A stretch of 64,000 bases of DNA from Medicago truncatula. Lineage: Eukaryota; Streptophyta; Magnoliopsida; Fabales; Fabaceae. The position numbers and the translations under genes are program-made. The stretch spans positions 39,212,762 to 39,276,761 of the forward strand of contig NC_053042.1 of NCBI RefSeq assembly GCF_003473485.1, in the 5' to 3' direction. Positions 13,701 to 25,414 of the stretch are shown one piece after another (the first letter of the stretch is position 1; each line of letters opens with the position of its first letter). Below the pieces are notes generated by a model. The model worked only from the letters and a program-made list of their open reading frames with translations, was not told the origin of the DNA and did not search any database.

Positions 13701-16700
13701 AAGGCCACCTTCTTCAACATATCTGTTTCAATAAATAGCAAATTTGCAATCAAGACATCAACAAACATAAATCAATATAATAATATGTACGGAGTCAATT
13801 AGCCCATTAACTAATATATACTAGACCAGCGGTAGGACGTGCCTGCATTAAATAGAAAGAAAGGAAGCCAAAATAAAAAAGTTTGGAAATTTTCTAGCAA
13901 GAAAAAAATTCAGGAGCTTCTTCAGACCATCACTAGGATTTTGGTCTGCCTATTTTGCCAATAGTCCGATATTGGGTACTACAGAGATTCAGAATTTTAT
14001 AGTATAACACTGGGTCTAGTGGACATATTGGCCTGCACAGAAATATGAAAGCTATAAAACACAATTTACCATCACAAGGTGAAGCCTCGATCAAAACTAA
14101 AAATGACGAGTCAGTTCATTATGATAATTTCAGTTTGGGGTTTAGTGACCTGGCAAAGATTAAGCAATAAAAGTATGTGCAAAAATAAATAAAATTAAAA
14201 ACTTAGGCCATAATAATATTAAAATAACCAAATACAAAATAGCAACTATTTGCTTACATAAAAACAATACCTAGCAATATAATCAATCTCATAACCAAGT
14301 TCAGCCTCCTCTTGTAAAGGTTCAATCCATGAGCTCACTAATGTCCGGTATTTTCTGCTCAAGATCATTGCCCGTGGGGGGATTTGCTGGTTATCGTTGG
14401 CCATAGCTTCTAATGCTTCAAGCATGTCAATAATCCTTCCTATAGTAAAAAAATGTGTACCGGCTTGTGTCAAAGCATTCCCAGACACAATTTATGACAC
14501 TACATATTGAACTCCACAGACAATTACATTTACCATGATCATTATCCATAGTATTGTAAATTATCTGTTTCACCACATAAGCAACAAAATGTAAGAAAAT
14601 AGCTTCTCAAGGAAATGATCATATCTTGTGGAAGCAAACCTTCTACACAAGATGAAATAGCATATTACCCTTCAACTAGTATACCATGAAAATAATTCTT
14701 TCAGCTGAACGTATTTTACACCCTATAGAATGCATGCGTCAAATGCTCTAACATTTTGTACAAAATATTAATGAAATATTAAATTCTTTAACAATAAAGA
14801 CAACAACTCTAAGAATGACAATAAAAATAAATAACCAGTATAATCATACCTTCCCGACACAATGCCCGAAGGTACAAAGAAAGAGGATCTCCGTGGTTCC
14901 CATCCATATGAAGAATTTTTGTACCCCCTTCAAAGTTTTTAAGTGCTCGGAAATGCCTGATAGCTTCTCGTACTACACAGTACTTGGTAAAACACTCCAC
15001 TAACAGCCTACAGAGACACCAGTTCACAGGGTTACTTAGTCATTGGTCAAAGTAAACTCCTCGTAGAAGGATACTTCACTAAAATCTATACATTAAAGCA
15101 GGATACAACAGGGCTTCTGAATTTAAATAGAACAAAAAATCTCAACCTTAACACTCCCCCACCACCAACACTCTCACAGATTATGTTGAATTGCTTGTTT
15201 TTTCTGTATTTTAGCAAAAACTTTTTCCACAAAAGGGAAAGCAGCTCAAACTTCCATAAAAAAGTATTTAAAATAATAATTAAATTAAAAAAAACTAATT
15301 TTCTAATTTTTAACATAATAACTAATTTGAAGTAAATTAAAGTATCCATAGTGGCAAACTGTGGTGTATTATTTGAAAAACTATTTGAAGTGAAAATTGT
15401 ATTAAAAAAGAATTTATATAAGATTGCATAAGTTTATCCTCTTATATCAATTTATCTGCTAATTTTGCTGAATATTCTTAGTGGCAGACTGTGGTGTGCG
15501 GTCTTTGTGTGGTTACCCTCCGGAATGTATAGTTAGAAAGGAATGCTCACATTTTCAAGGAGTCTCTTAGCGCATACAGTTGTTGGCCTTAAGGTTCATA
15601 TTTATGGCCTCTATTGTAGCTTCACTCAATGTTGTTTTAATGGAAATCTCAAGACTGATATTCAATAGCTTTGTGATACTCTATAGCCTCATCGCTGATA
15701 TCTTTTATACTCTGTGGTTTAAGAACCTTCCCCAAGTTTATATTCCCTCTTTGACGATGTTTCTTCTTTTATACAAAGACTCACATATTAAAGCTTCTTT
15801 GCAATCTGTTGCTTTGTGATGGGTCTTGATGCAAACTTCAGCTCATTATAACTTCAAATATTTTTCAAATAATTCAGCTACAAATACTAATGAATACAGC
15901 TAATAAAAAGCAAAATTCTATACTAATGAATTCAAATTATTCGACATTCAATAAGCTAAAATGGTCAGGTTCGTAAAAAAAAATATAAATAATGTATCTT
16001 ACGCATGGGTCTTCACATTTGGCTGTACACGCTTATGATCTTCAACCATCATGCCAAGCAACTCAGCGACATCTTGAACTCTACAAGCCAAACGGAAACA
16101 AGTTTGATTAGATCAGGCAACAACAAATCCAATTCAATCCAGGAAATATTCATTTTAAGAAATCCAATGGGGACCTCAACGCAGTGTTCTTGAACAGCTA
16201 TAGCAGCGCTATAGCCTAGTGAAATTTAAACAAACCACTGTTGTTCCACAATTTAGCACAGTGTTCTCAAAAAGCAGTTGTATCAGAACTACAGCACTAT
16301 AATGTAGCGGAAGTTGAACAGATTTCTATTTTTCAGGATTGACAACACTGCCTCAACTATTAAACTATGGCAGGTGATAGGAGTCAGAATCAAACTCCAA
16401 ACGTGGACTGTGGAGATATCGACAAATAAAAAGGTAGAATACAAAGATCAAAGAACAATTCTAAACTGTTGAAGAAAAAAGATTATCATGCAATAATGTT
16501 GCCTTTTGCCTCTTATTGGCCATGGACACACAACAAACTAACCTGTCATAAGAGTCGGCTCTAGTATACGCTTGAATGACCCAATTGTATGTTTCTGTAT
16601 CAGGCTTCATATAATCTGTAGCAAAAGAATTAAAGATAATTCACCTCAGATGTAGTTCATAATGGAGAAATAGGCTTATTCAATCTCGAAAAGGGCACAC

Positions 16701-19540
16701 TTATCCCGAACAATATTCATACGTAATTGAAGAAATGAAAAAGAGAGGAAAATTAAAATTTAAAAAGAAGTATTTCACAAGCAATAAGAAATAGAGAAGT
16801 GGAATTCAAACCTTCTCCATATTCCATGTTCTCAAATGTTGTAAAGGCTATTTCAGGTATTCCGCAGGTAGCCTATTTAATTTGAAGGATGTAATATTAA
16901 GAAAAAAACATAACACAAACAGTCAGGTCAAGACCAAACACACTCATAATTTGTTTTTCCACAGCTAATTGAAATTTGAAAAGTCGAAAAACTCAGCATT
17001 GTTCACTTGAAAGACTGAAACATGTAAAAGGGAAGTGACATTACATAGTATTCTATATCAGCAACCTTAACATATTTTACAGTCACAAAAAACCACAATC
17101 CATGAAGCAAGGATTTGGTTGGTGTTTTCAGTATGAAATTCATCTAGATAATGATGTATGTATTATGGCTAATACACATGAGTTAATTAATTAACACTCA
17201 AAATCAGTTGAGTAAAGAGAACAGTATTTGAACGACGTGTATGATCCCTAAGGGTGTGTTTGGATGGAGGGTTTAAGAGGGGAGGGGGGGAGGGTTTACT
17301 TTTCATTTTTAAATTACGGACACTGAAATGTTTTATAAAAAGTTAACATATTAACATGATAAACAATCATATAATACTTCAATAACCCTTAGTTTATTTT
17401 AGAAAAAAATGTTATATAGTCCGTAATTTAAAAACGAAAAGTAAACCCTCCCCTCCCTTCCCCTCATAAACCCTTAATCCAAACACACCCTAAATATCTG
17501 CAGCCCCATTTTAATAGTAAAAAAGCTAACTTGATCTTATTTTCACCATTACATTTGGGGCTAGAGACAATATACGATGTGAAAAACAATACGGCAGCAA
17601 TTATTGTATTCGTTTATAAACAGACGCATATTAGTTTATTTAAAATGGAAAGAAAAAAAAATGTCACCTAATAGTTTCTACTTTCTACACCCATTTTTAT
17701 TGTGATATGAAACTGAACCTTAGAACTGCTCAATAAATAGATTGGGAAAGTTGACCTGCACAGAAAGTAGGCAATTAAAATGGAATGTTGTTGCCATTCG
17801 TCCAGCAGCTTCCATCTCATACGAAATTTCCAAAGCATTAGAATGATCTCCAGCTTTGCAATCTTCCTCAATTAGGAGATCATAAAGTTCATCAGTAGCC
17901 CTGAGGCCACCCTTAGCACCCTTCAAGAACACTTTGTTAGCATCTTCCAAATGCTTGTTCCGAACAAGTTCCTCTACATCACATAGGATAACAAACACAC
18001 CATAAACCAGTCATTAACTTAAATAGAATAAAACCATCATCAACTGAGAGTGGAATGAATAACATCATAACCAAAGTAATACCAATAAGAATTATCCAAG
18101 CATGACGAATATCATAATTTAGGTTTTCCATAGCTCCAAGTATCTCTAAACCTCTAGTTGAATGACCTTTAGACCCAAACAATCTCACCAATGCAACGAA
18201 AGTTTCATGAATCGGTCGAAGCCCTGCACCTAACTCTCTCCTCAACGAATCCATCTGTATAATATTATTAATCAATAACTACGCCTTGTTTGGATAAACA
18301 ACATAATTAAACGCATATAGCACAAACATTTATCATACAAGTTCTTATTTATAAGCTATTTCTATAACAAAATACAATAAATTGTAACATTTATGATACA
18401 ACTTGTTTTAGTACTAGCTATAAGTTGTGTTTTCATAAGCTATCCTAAAGAGCTTATGTAAATAAGCTAGCTGAAAACAGCTTATGGACATGTCATAAGT
18501 TGTTTCCTCGAGTTCTTCCAAATAGTCTCACGAGTGTGTACGATACTAGATAACTACTAGATAAGGTCAAATAAGTCAATCCAAACAGACCCAAAATATA
18601 AATAAATTCAAATTGTTTCAATATTAGCTATAGGTTGTTTTTCACAAGCTATACTAAATAACTTATGTAAATAAGCTGAAAACAGCATGGACACCACATA
18701 AGTTGTTTCCTCAAGTTCTTATCCCAAACAATCTTGGATGAGCTTTCGCTACTAGATAAGTTCAAATAAGTCAATCCACACATACCCAAAATAGAAATAA
18801 AGTCAAACTTTTCTTACATTAGCTATAAGTTGTCTTCATAAACTATCCTAGAGAGCTTACAAAAATAAGCTGAAAACAACTTATAAACATACCATAAGAT
18901 TTTTTATTTTTTTTAGGGAATACCATAAGATGTTTCTATAAGTTCATCCAAATAGTCTCAAAAGTACCTACGGTACTAGATAAGTTCAAATAAGTCAATT
19001 CAAACAAACGCAAAATATAAATAAAGTCCAAGTGTTAAACATATCTTATATTGGCTATAAGTCCATTTTCATAAACAATCCTATAGAGCTTATAAAAATA
19101 AGCTAAAAACTGTTTATGAAAATGTAATAAGATGTTTCTATAAGTTAATCCAAAGAGTCTCAAAAGTATTTACTTCTGTAAATAAGCTGAAAACAAGTGA
19201 ATTGAAACATTACCGCGGCTTGTTCATTGCCATTAAGAGCATAGGAAACAACCAAACCATGAAACGAGCGAGGACCAGGACTCAAACCAGCAGCAATCAT
19301 ATCATACATAACTTGAGAAACTCCGGTTGAGTCACGGTTCCTAGCCCGGTTCATGAGCTCTTCCATGAAACTGAACCGGAGACTGTTCTCAAGTAAAGTG
19401 TCATCATCTTTCACTTGCTTCTTCTTTCTGGTTCGCTTCTCTGGAGAAGATAGCGCTGCTCGAACTGGTCCGGTTCGAGGAGTTAAGCGGTTTAATTTGA
19501 AGGGGATGTAAGTGGAGCCGTAACTGTAACATGAATGCAT
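10767..19540 (-). CDS. PTAC3: Plastid transcriptionally active chromosome protein PTAC3 (PPR and SAP domains)
   Basis: PTAC3 is a DNA-binding subunit associated with the plastid-encoded RNA polymerase in chloroplast nucleoids. Thirteen exons: 19540-19214, 18254-18083, 17973-17756, 16872-16812, 16615-16543, 16080-16003, 15007-14850, 14439-14271, 13722-13257, 13156-12746, 12507-12304, 11222-11089 and 10950-10767. They join in frame to 775 residues. The first about 40 residues are basic and Ser/Thr-rich, fitting a transit peptide. PPR-like repeats fill about 60-300 (for example [20 protein letters not shown]). A SAP DNA-binding motif with [20 protein letters not shown] lies at about 410-446. A strongly acidic stretch follows in exon 10, then a conserved C-terminal part with [12 protein letters not shown] and [15 protein letters not shown]. 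The start is the first in-frame ATG; upstream in-frame codons lack ATG. Intron 11 uses a GC donor. Confidence 0.93.
11223..12303 (-). other. PTAC3 intron 11, a GC-AG intron
   Basis: Exon 11 must end at AAG (12306-12304) for the frame to continue into exon 12, which starts GTC ATA CAA. The intron therefore starts GCAAGT, the classic form of a GC donor, and ends CTCAG. A GT lies 3-4 bases further on (GCAA|GTAAC), but using it adds 4 bases and destroys the conserved frame downstream. The 1081-bp intron body has no recognisable gene or element. Confidence 0.85.
12679..12693. repeat. Poly-C tract in PTAC3 intron 10
   Basis: A run of about 15 C on the + strand inside intron 10 (12508-12745). Such tracts are prone to length error in sequencing. 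Confidence 0.9.
15008..16002 (-). other. PTAC3 intron 6 (995 bp)
   Basis: A long intron with no recognised gene. GTGGCAAACTGTGGTGT and GTGGCAGACTGTGGTGT occur at about 15350 and 15480, which marks a short direct repeat and may be the trace of an old insertion. Introns 5 (16081-16542), 7 (14440-14849) and 8 (13723-14270) were also read and show nothing I can name. Confidence 0.5.
17252..17490. mobile_element. Tourist/Harbinger-type MITE in PTAC3 intron 3
   Basis: A 239-bp non-coding element with long inverted ends. The left end starts GGGTGTGTTTGGAT and the right end finishes ATCCAAACACACCC. A second matching block, AGTAAACCCTCCCCTCCC and its complement, lies further in. It is flanked on both sides by TAA (17249-17251 and 17491-17493), the usual 3-bp target duplication of PIF/Harbinger elements. 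Confidence 0.88.
18290..19195. repeat. Diverged ~200-bp tandem repeat filling PTAC3 intron 1
   Basis: The block containing TCAAATAAGTCAATCCAAAC, AAAATATAAATAAA and AATAAGCTGAAAACAG recurs at about 18565, 18760 and 18980, with partial units on both sides. The period is about 195-220 bp and there are about four units. One unit carries a short T-rich insertion near 18900. The unit contains a small palindrome (AGCTTAT..ATAAGCT). No coding potential is seen. Confidence 0.75.
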
Positions 19541-21284
19541 GTGTAAAGAGTTTTGGTTTGAGAGTAGAGTGAAGTGGTTATAGCGTTCAGTGTCGGAAGA
19601 AAGAACAAAGTGGTCGTGTGTGTTGATGATAAGGAGATGATAGTACACAAATGACGTTTATCTAAATTCGAACTAAATCCAACTGTGAAGCTTGCTATTT
19701 TGAAATTCTTTCCGGAACACATGGAAATGACCAAAAACTAAATTATACTTAACTATAGTTTTCAAGTTATAAGTTAGGGTAGTTAACCACCGCTGGAATG
19801 TTTGTGTAAGTTATAAGTTATAAGTTAGGGTAGTTTTCATGTGTTTCTAGAAACAATAAATGTCAAAAAAACAATTATCTAATTGGGTCTTGTCTTTGGA
19901 CATCACCCCCGCTACCACTTTACACTTTAATTTTGAAAATTTCTCATGTGTTATGCTCTCTAAAAATTACTGAATTTACTCATGTCTGGATTATATAATT
20001 CGAATAAAAATTGAACAGATCACTAAAATTTGGACGGCAAAAATCTGATACTAAATTGAACTATGCATTTTGTACATTTGGACTAATTGATTTGGATGTA
20101 TTAGGAAAGACAAAAACATTGAGAGAACCATAAAATATTAAGTGAATATGCTTGTTTGTCCTTGAATTTGACTAATCGGTCAATTCCATCATCAAATTAA
20201 TTGAAATAGTTTAAACTCTCTCACAATTATAATGTTCAATCAACATGGTCCCTCCGTTTAGTTGGGTCATTAACGATGGTACTTGTTAACAGCGCTAGCG
20301 TTAACCTTAAAGGTGAAGTATGTTATCTGAAAAATGACAATTGCGTCCATGTCTTATAAGCACTTACATTCATTTAGTCATCGTTGGATAATATTTGTTG
20401 CAAATTGCAGTAAAGACCTTGGGTTAACTAATACTTGCATAGAGAAATTCTAATATGGACACAAGCATAAATGGATAGTGTTTGGACACACACATCAAAG
20501 TAGTTTTTTTTTTTTTAATAATAAAAATGAAATTGATAATATATTGATTTAGTACTTTGAGGGAAAACATTTTTATGTATGTGTGATCAAACACTATACA
20601 TTTATATTTATTACTATGAAAGAATGTATCTTCTTGTATAATTGATCTATCCTCCTAATAATTATTTCTCACTTTCACCAAGCATAAAAATGAACGATAA
20701 CAAATGAAGTGGATGATTAATAAGACTCGACATCCCCAACCTTGCCTAAGAAAGAAAAAACCATTTTATCGCAAGACCGATCTAATAACTTTTAATAGTT
20801 ATTAATAAATGAGACTTAAAATAAGTTTTAATACATGATAAATTTTTGTTTGCATAGGTCTTTTTTGTTTATAAAAAGCTAATGAAAATAATTTTTTTTG
20901 TTGGTAACCTTACTCTTGGACCAACCATGTTTATAAGAACTTTTAAGACAATATTCCCACATAGCTTACCAATTATAAGAGATGTCCCAATATTCATCCA
21001 AATCAACATAATAAGAATATGAAATCACAGCATAAGTGTAGTGTAGTGATGAAGATTTAAAACAAGAACATATTGAAGGCAAAAGAAAAACACATTTAAT
21101 TATTATTATTTTTGTAAAAAAGGGTAGTTATTATTCAAACCATAACAACATATATACTACGATACATATTACATAACATTTTTTTGTGGACTCAAAATGA
21201 TACATAAAACTTATTATTAATCAAGTTCCAATATAGATAATGTACTTATTATACATGGAATCATAATATTGATTGGTGGTTTAG
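19541..21284. other. Spacer upstream of PTAC3 and 3' of the first GDSL gene
   Basis: The PTAC3 promoter must lie just right of 19540. The rest is AT-rich with no supported gene. A weak inverted repeat at about 20470-20610 (ATAGTGTTTGGACACACACAT against GTGTGATCAAACACTAT) may be an eroded small MITE. Confidence 0.45.
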
Positions 21285-23258
21285 CTAGAGAGGGATCTTA
21301 GAATCCAAGGCCAAAATGGTGCTGAGATTCATTGGGTATATAACATCTGTGGAACCTGTCATGATTTGCTTAACGATCATTTTGTTGGCTCTTTCAGATG
21401 GATGAAATGCATCCCAAAATAAATGGTCGTCACGGTTTTGACATATGCTTGATGCCAATGTGCACAGTCCAATTCCATTATAAGGTCCTTGACCGCAACA
21501 TGCCACCTTTGATGTCTTGAATTCTACATATATATATATGCACAATTTTACATCATTCATTTAATAAATAATAATGACTTCTTTAATTAATTGTTAGTAT
21601 ATCAATATTGATAGTATATACTAACAATCTACGTTCATCGAATTAATTCCACATACTAGATATATATATATAGATCAAACTAGGTTTCAATTACGTTAGA
21701 TTTCACTTATAACAATATCTTAAAATTGATACTTTTTCAACAAAAATAAAAATCATGGTTTAAATATTTCATTAATAAAAACATATATAATTTCATAATT
21801 AGTTTTAATTTTGTATTTAAAATTTATTTATTTTTTCTCTTAAAAAACTAATTTAAATCAAATTTAAAACTTTTGTAAAAATATTTTCAAATAACTTTTA
21901 CCTTATATATAATTTCAGTCCGAAAACAAGCTAAGCTATATATTTGTCCTTATTGAAGTTTAAAGTTATTTGATGAATTATTAAGCAGAAAAAACTAAAA
22001 AAATATATTTAATCTTAATAGTTATATATATATTTACTATACCGTTTCCAAAAAGACTGAGTGCATCTATGTTAAGCACAGAGAAAACATCAGATCCAAT
22101 TTGTTGATTGAGTTCTGTGATCAACTGAACAAGTTTTGGATTGTATAAGGACGCAGCAAGCTGTAACTCAGGTGCACATTCACCATCTGTGCCTCCTATA
22201 GCTAATGCTGCTGGAGCACAACCCATTGGACCTGTTCCTGACACCAGAACCCTACGTGCTCCAAGATGATATAGTCTCTGGAAATCACATTTCAAACTAA
22301 TTACTCAATGTAAACCATTATTATTATTATTAGTATTAATATTATTATTACCATCATTATTATTATTTTTAATTCGAAGAAAATCATGCACACATAAAAT
22401 ATAAAAATTACCCGTAAAATCTTCTTGTACTCAGAGAGCAAATACGTGACATATTCTGGTAAAGCATACTGGCGGGATCTTAGGGAGTTTGGCACCAAGT
22501 AGTAGTTATTCACAAAATCATTACCTCCACATGTAATAAGGATTAGTGCTCCATTTATTAATTTCTTAGCTTCTTTTTTACCAATTAGATCACTCACCCT
22601 TTTCTGGTATTCTTCGAAAAAATCTAGCTGTTTGTACATTCTGATTACTTCTATCTGCAATAATATATGTATACAATATGATTTCATTGCATCCATAAAT
22701 AATAAAACTATATACAAAATTCAAATTAATGTTACTTATGTTTCATCAATTTTCACATACAAATTGAAATCCAGTGTCATTGAGAATTCCAATGCCGGCA
22801 GAAGCAAAGTTGGCACCATTAAGCATTCTATGCCCTCTGAGCTTAGGACTTAAATATGGCAAAGGAGGAGATGACCCAAGTTCTTTACCTTTAATAATCA
22901 CAAACATAAATAATTACTATATGAGTTAACTAATTTACACAACACAATGAAAATATGAGAAATGATAATAAAAAAATTGTTTGAAAACGGAGAAATGATC
23001 AAATTAATTTACACAACTGATTAAATCAGGAACGTTTAAGCCATTGGAGAAACGTCCAGTGGGTTGACGAGTTGGAAAATCAATGCCATAAGGTGGATAA
23101 TTGGCTCGCGCCGAGGTAGCCAAAAAATTGTTATTGCCATTATCAACAAGTGAGTCTCCAAACACGAAGAAAGCACGGCGGGCATCTACACCAATAAAAC
23201 CATTTGCTAGACCAAAAATCACAACAATGCAGAGTGAGAAAACAAGAAAATTAACCAT
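21285..23258 (-). CDS. GDSL esterase/lipase, copy 1 of the tandem array
   Basis: A predicted secreted SGNH-hydrolase that would cleave ester bonds in lipids or cutin-like substrates; the true substrate is unknown. Five exons: 23258-23018, 22888-22761, 22654-22412, 22277-22043 and 21523-21285, giving 361 residues. A signal peptide covers about 1-24. Block I is [14 protein letters not shown] with catalytic Ser36. The block II Gly is in [19 protein letters not shown] carries the block III Asn. The C-terminal block WDAFHP holds Asp320 and His323. All catalytic residues are present. It is the most diverged of the four copies (VDARRAFF in place of AQPxRAFF after the signal, and IGGTDGEC in exon 4). 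Length and exon plan fit LTL1/At5g33370-type enzymes, from memory. Confidence 0.93.
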
Positions 23259-23370
23259 GATTATTTGAATTGGATGAATATGGCTAGGAGAAAAAGGTTT
23301 TGATAATTAGTGACAACACTACAAAAGTAGATGTTGATTCATGTGTAACTGTGTATGATAATATGTCTTA

Positions 23371-23380
23371 TTATATATAG
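23371..23380 (-). promoter_or_regulatory. Probable TATA box of GDSL copy 1
   Basis: CTATATATAA on the minus strand, about 115 bp upstream of the ATG at 23258. Confidence 0.5.
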
Positions 23381-23499
23381 TTAGGACTCTAGGGTTGTCA
23401 CATTTTGAAAACGAATGCTCGACAAATTATACAAGGTATAGTTAGTTACTTTGCATTTATATATGATTTATGAATGATTAACTGTTTATATTAAAATAT

Positions 23500-23860
23500 A
23501 AGGTTGTGACTTGTGAGATTATACCAGACAAATTCAAGCAAAAATATGTTCGATATAATGTTGGTAGATTGCACTCACTTTTAGAAGTCACATTTCAGCT
23601 TTTAAATGTAACTAATCATGACTATGTTTAGCAATTTCATTCGATTTATATTTCTTCTAGGATTTTCCCTATCAACCAAGTAGGACAATTGGATATTTGT
23701 AGCACATTTCGTCTTTTGTTCTGTCTCTAGCCTAAACAAAGGTTAGGAATAATATTTTTGGAGAAATGTTGTTTTCACACGCCTTCATTTCACTTTGTTT
23801 TTTTTTATACTTAAATTTGTTTGCATCTTTGTTGATCTCGTACCAAACATCTCATAATTA
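23500..23860. repeat. Duplicated upstream block (partner at 27790-28145)
   Basis: About 350 bp closely matches 27790-28145, in the same orientation and about 4.29 kb apart. Long exact words are shared, such as TTTTCCCTATCAACCAAGTA followed by GGACAATTGGATATTTGTAG. Each block lies upstream of a GDSL gene, so it marks the repeat unit of a tandem gene duplication. Confidence 0.88.
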
Positions 23861-25414
23861 AAAATGGACATTGTTAGTGCAGTGCAGTAAATAACTAGAT
23901 TCTTTAATTCATTAAGGATATATGGTTAGAGCATCTATAATGAAGCTTTATATTTTGGATGCTTAAATGATTTACTTATGTACACAACTCTCATTTTATA
24001 ATTTTTTAAAACTAAGAATTAACGATATTCATTTATTGATAGAGTACATCAATATAATGCAGATTCGTTAATAATAAAAAAATGAATTTGCGAACAAACT
24101 CATAAAATCCATACTAATAGCATAAAACAACAAAGCTCATGAACCTACAAATATAACTATATTCAAGTGTCTGTAATATTCATGTTTTCGGATCTGTAAT
24201 ATTAACGACACCAAAGTCATTGATTGGATCTTCATGGATGAAGCTGAGGTGACAATCTGAATCGAACAAACACTATAACAAGACGGAAAAACAAAACAAC
24301 ATTGCACAAAGACGACGAACAAATCAACGTTGCACTAAAACAACAAAATCACAAAAGAAAAATTAAATACACATGAAAATCAATTATTTAAATAAAAGGA
24401 AAGGAGAAAAATAATTTAAGGGGTAATTTCAGGTTACAAAATTGACTTTAAGTCATCTCTCTTTGGTAGATAAAGGAGAAACACTAAGGTTGTAAGGAAA
24501 GGGTGGCGGCTCCCGGGAGAGTTTATTTATAATTTTATATCGTTACTATTTAGTAAACATTCAATTTCTTCAATAAACATCTTAATTTTTTTTTATTAAA
24601 TGAGTCTCATAAATAACTTTATATAATTAAATTTCAACACGATTCGTTTATTTGAATACAATTTATTAAGCGGGACAAACTATAAATGAAGAGAGAGTAC
24701 TCCACAGTAAGAGTAACGTAACACTCATCATGGTGGATGCTTTAGGGGTTAAGAAGATTAGATTAGATCAAATACTTCATTAAAGGATGTGAATTTTTTT
24801 TCCCTCAAGTGAATGGTCTACAAACTATAGGTGATCGAGATAAATTAAGTTAGATAAATTTTTTGGATCAATTTTTGTAGATCTTTATTCCGGTGTGAAT
24901 TGGATATCCACTGCTCGCAACTTCACATAGACTAATATATCGAGCTGAATATGATCACAATGAATATTAAAACTCTTCACTAAAGAAAATTATTGTTCAA
25001 TCTATCTATTATTATATTAATATTAATGTATCTAAATATAAATATGTTTATATTTAACTTATTTTTAATCAAGTCAATTTTATAAAATTATTTTATCAAT
25101 TACATGTGGCTAGTTTCATATGTGGTGGGTAAAACTTGACTAGTTGTTCGTTGCATGTACAATAGTAAATTCAATTTTTATTATGAACAATAGTAAACTC
25201 ATTTGCCCATAATTTGAAAATTCGCAATACATTTAAGAGCTGCATATAAAGCTAGCTCACACCAAAGAATAAAACATCTGATTACTGGCAATAGAAATTT
25301 AGGATAAACAAGCTAGCATATTTTGTACCACAAATCACTCTAGCTAGGGACTAAATAAATGGTAACACATACACATATTGTAACTTAATTAATCCCAGCT
25401 AGAGATATCTAGAA
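23861..25414. other. Spacer between GDSL copies 1 and 2, with a dispersed repeat
   Basis: No gene was found. About 24060-24440 resembles 48370-48700: both have a run with CAAAACAA, TTGCACTAAAACAACA or CGCACTAAAACGACGA, and ACATGAAAA..ATTTATTTAAATAAA before A-rich sequence. They are probably two copies of one old, non-coding dispersed repeat of unknown class. Confidence 0.5.

Noticed and set aside
15580..15819. 79-codon frame in PTAC3 intron 6
   Set aside because: No recognisable protein; it lies within an intron supported by flanking splice sites.
18290..19195. CRISPR-like array
   Set aside because: Units are about 200 bp and diverged, with no spacers, in a plant intron. It is a tandem repeat.
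19541..19648. N-terminal extension of PTAC3 by 36 codons
   Set aside because: The upstream in-frame codon at 19648 is GTG, not ATG. The ATG at 19540 gives a plausible transit peptide.
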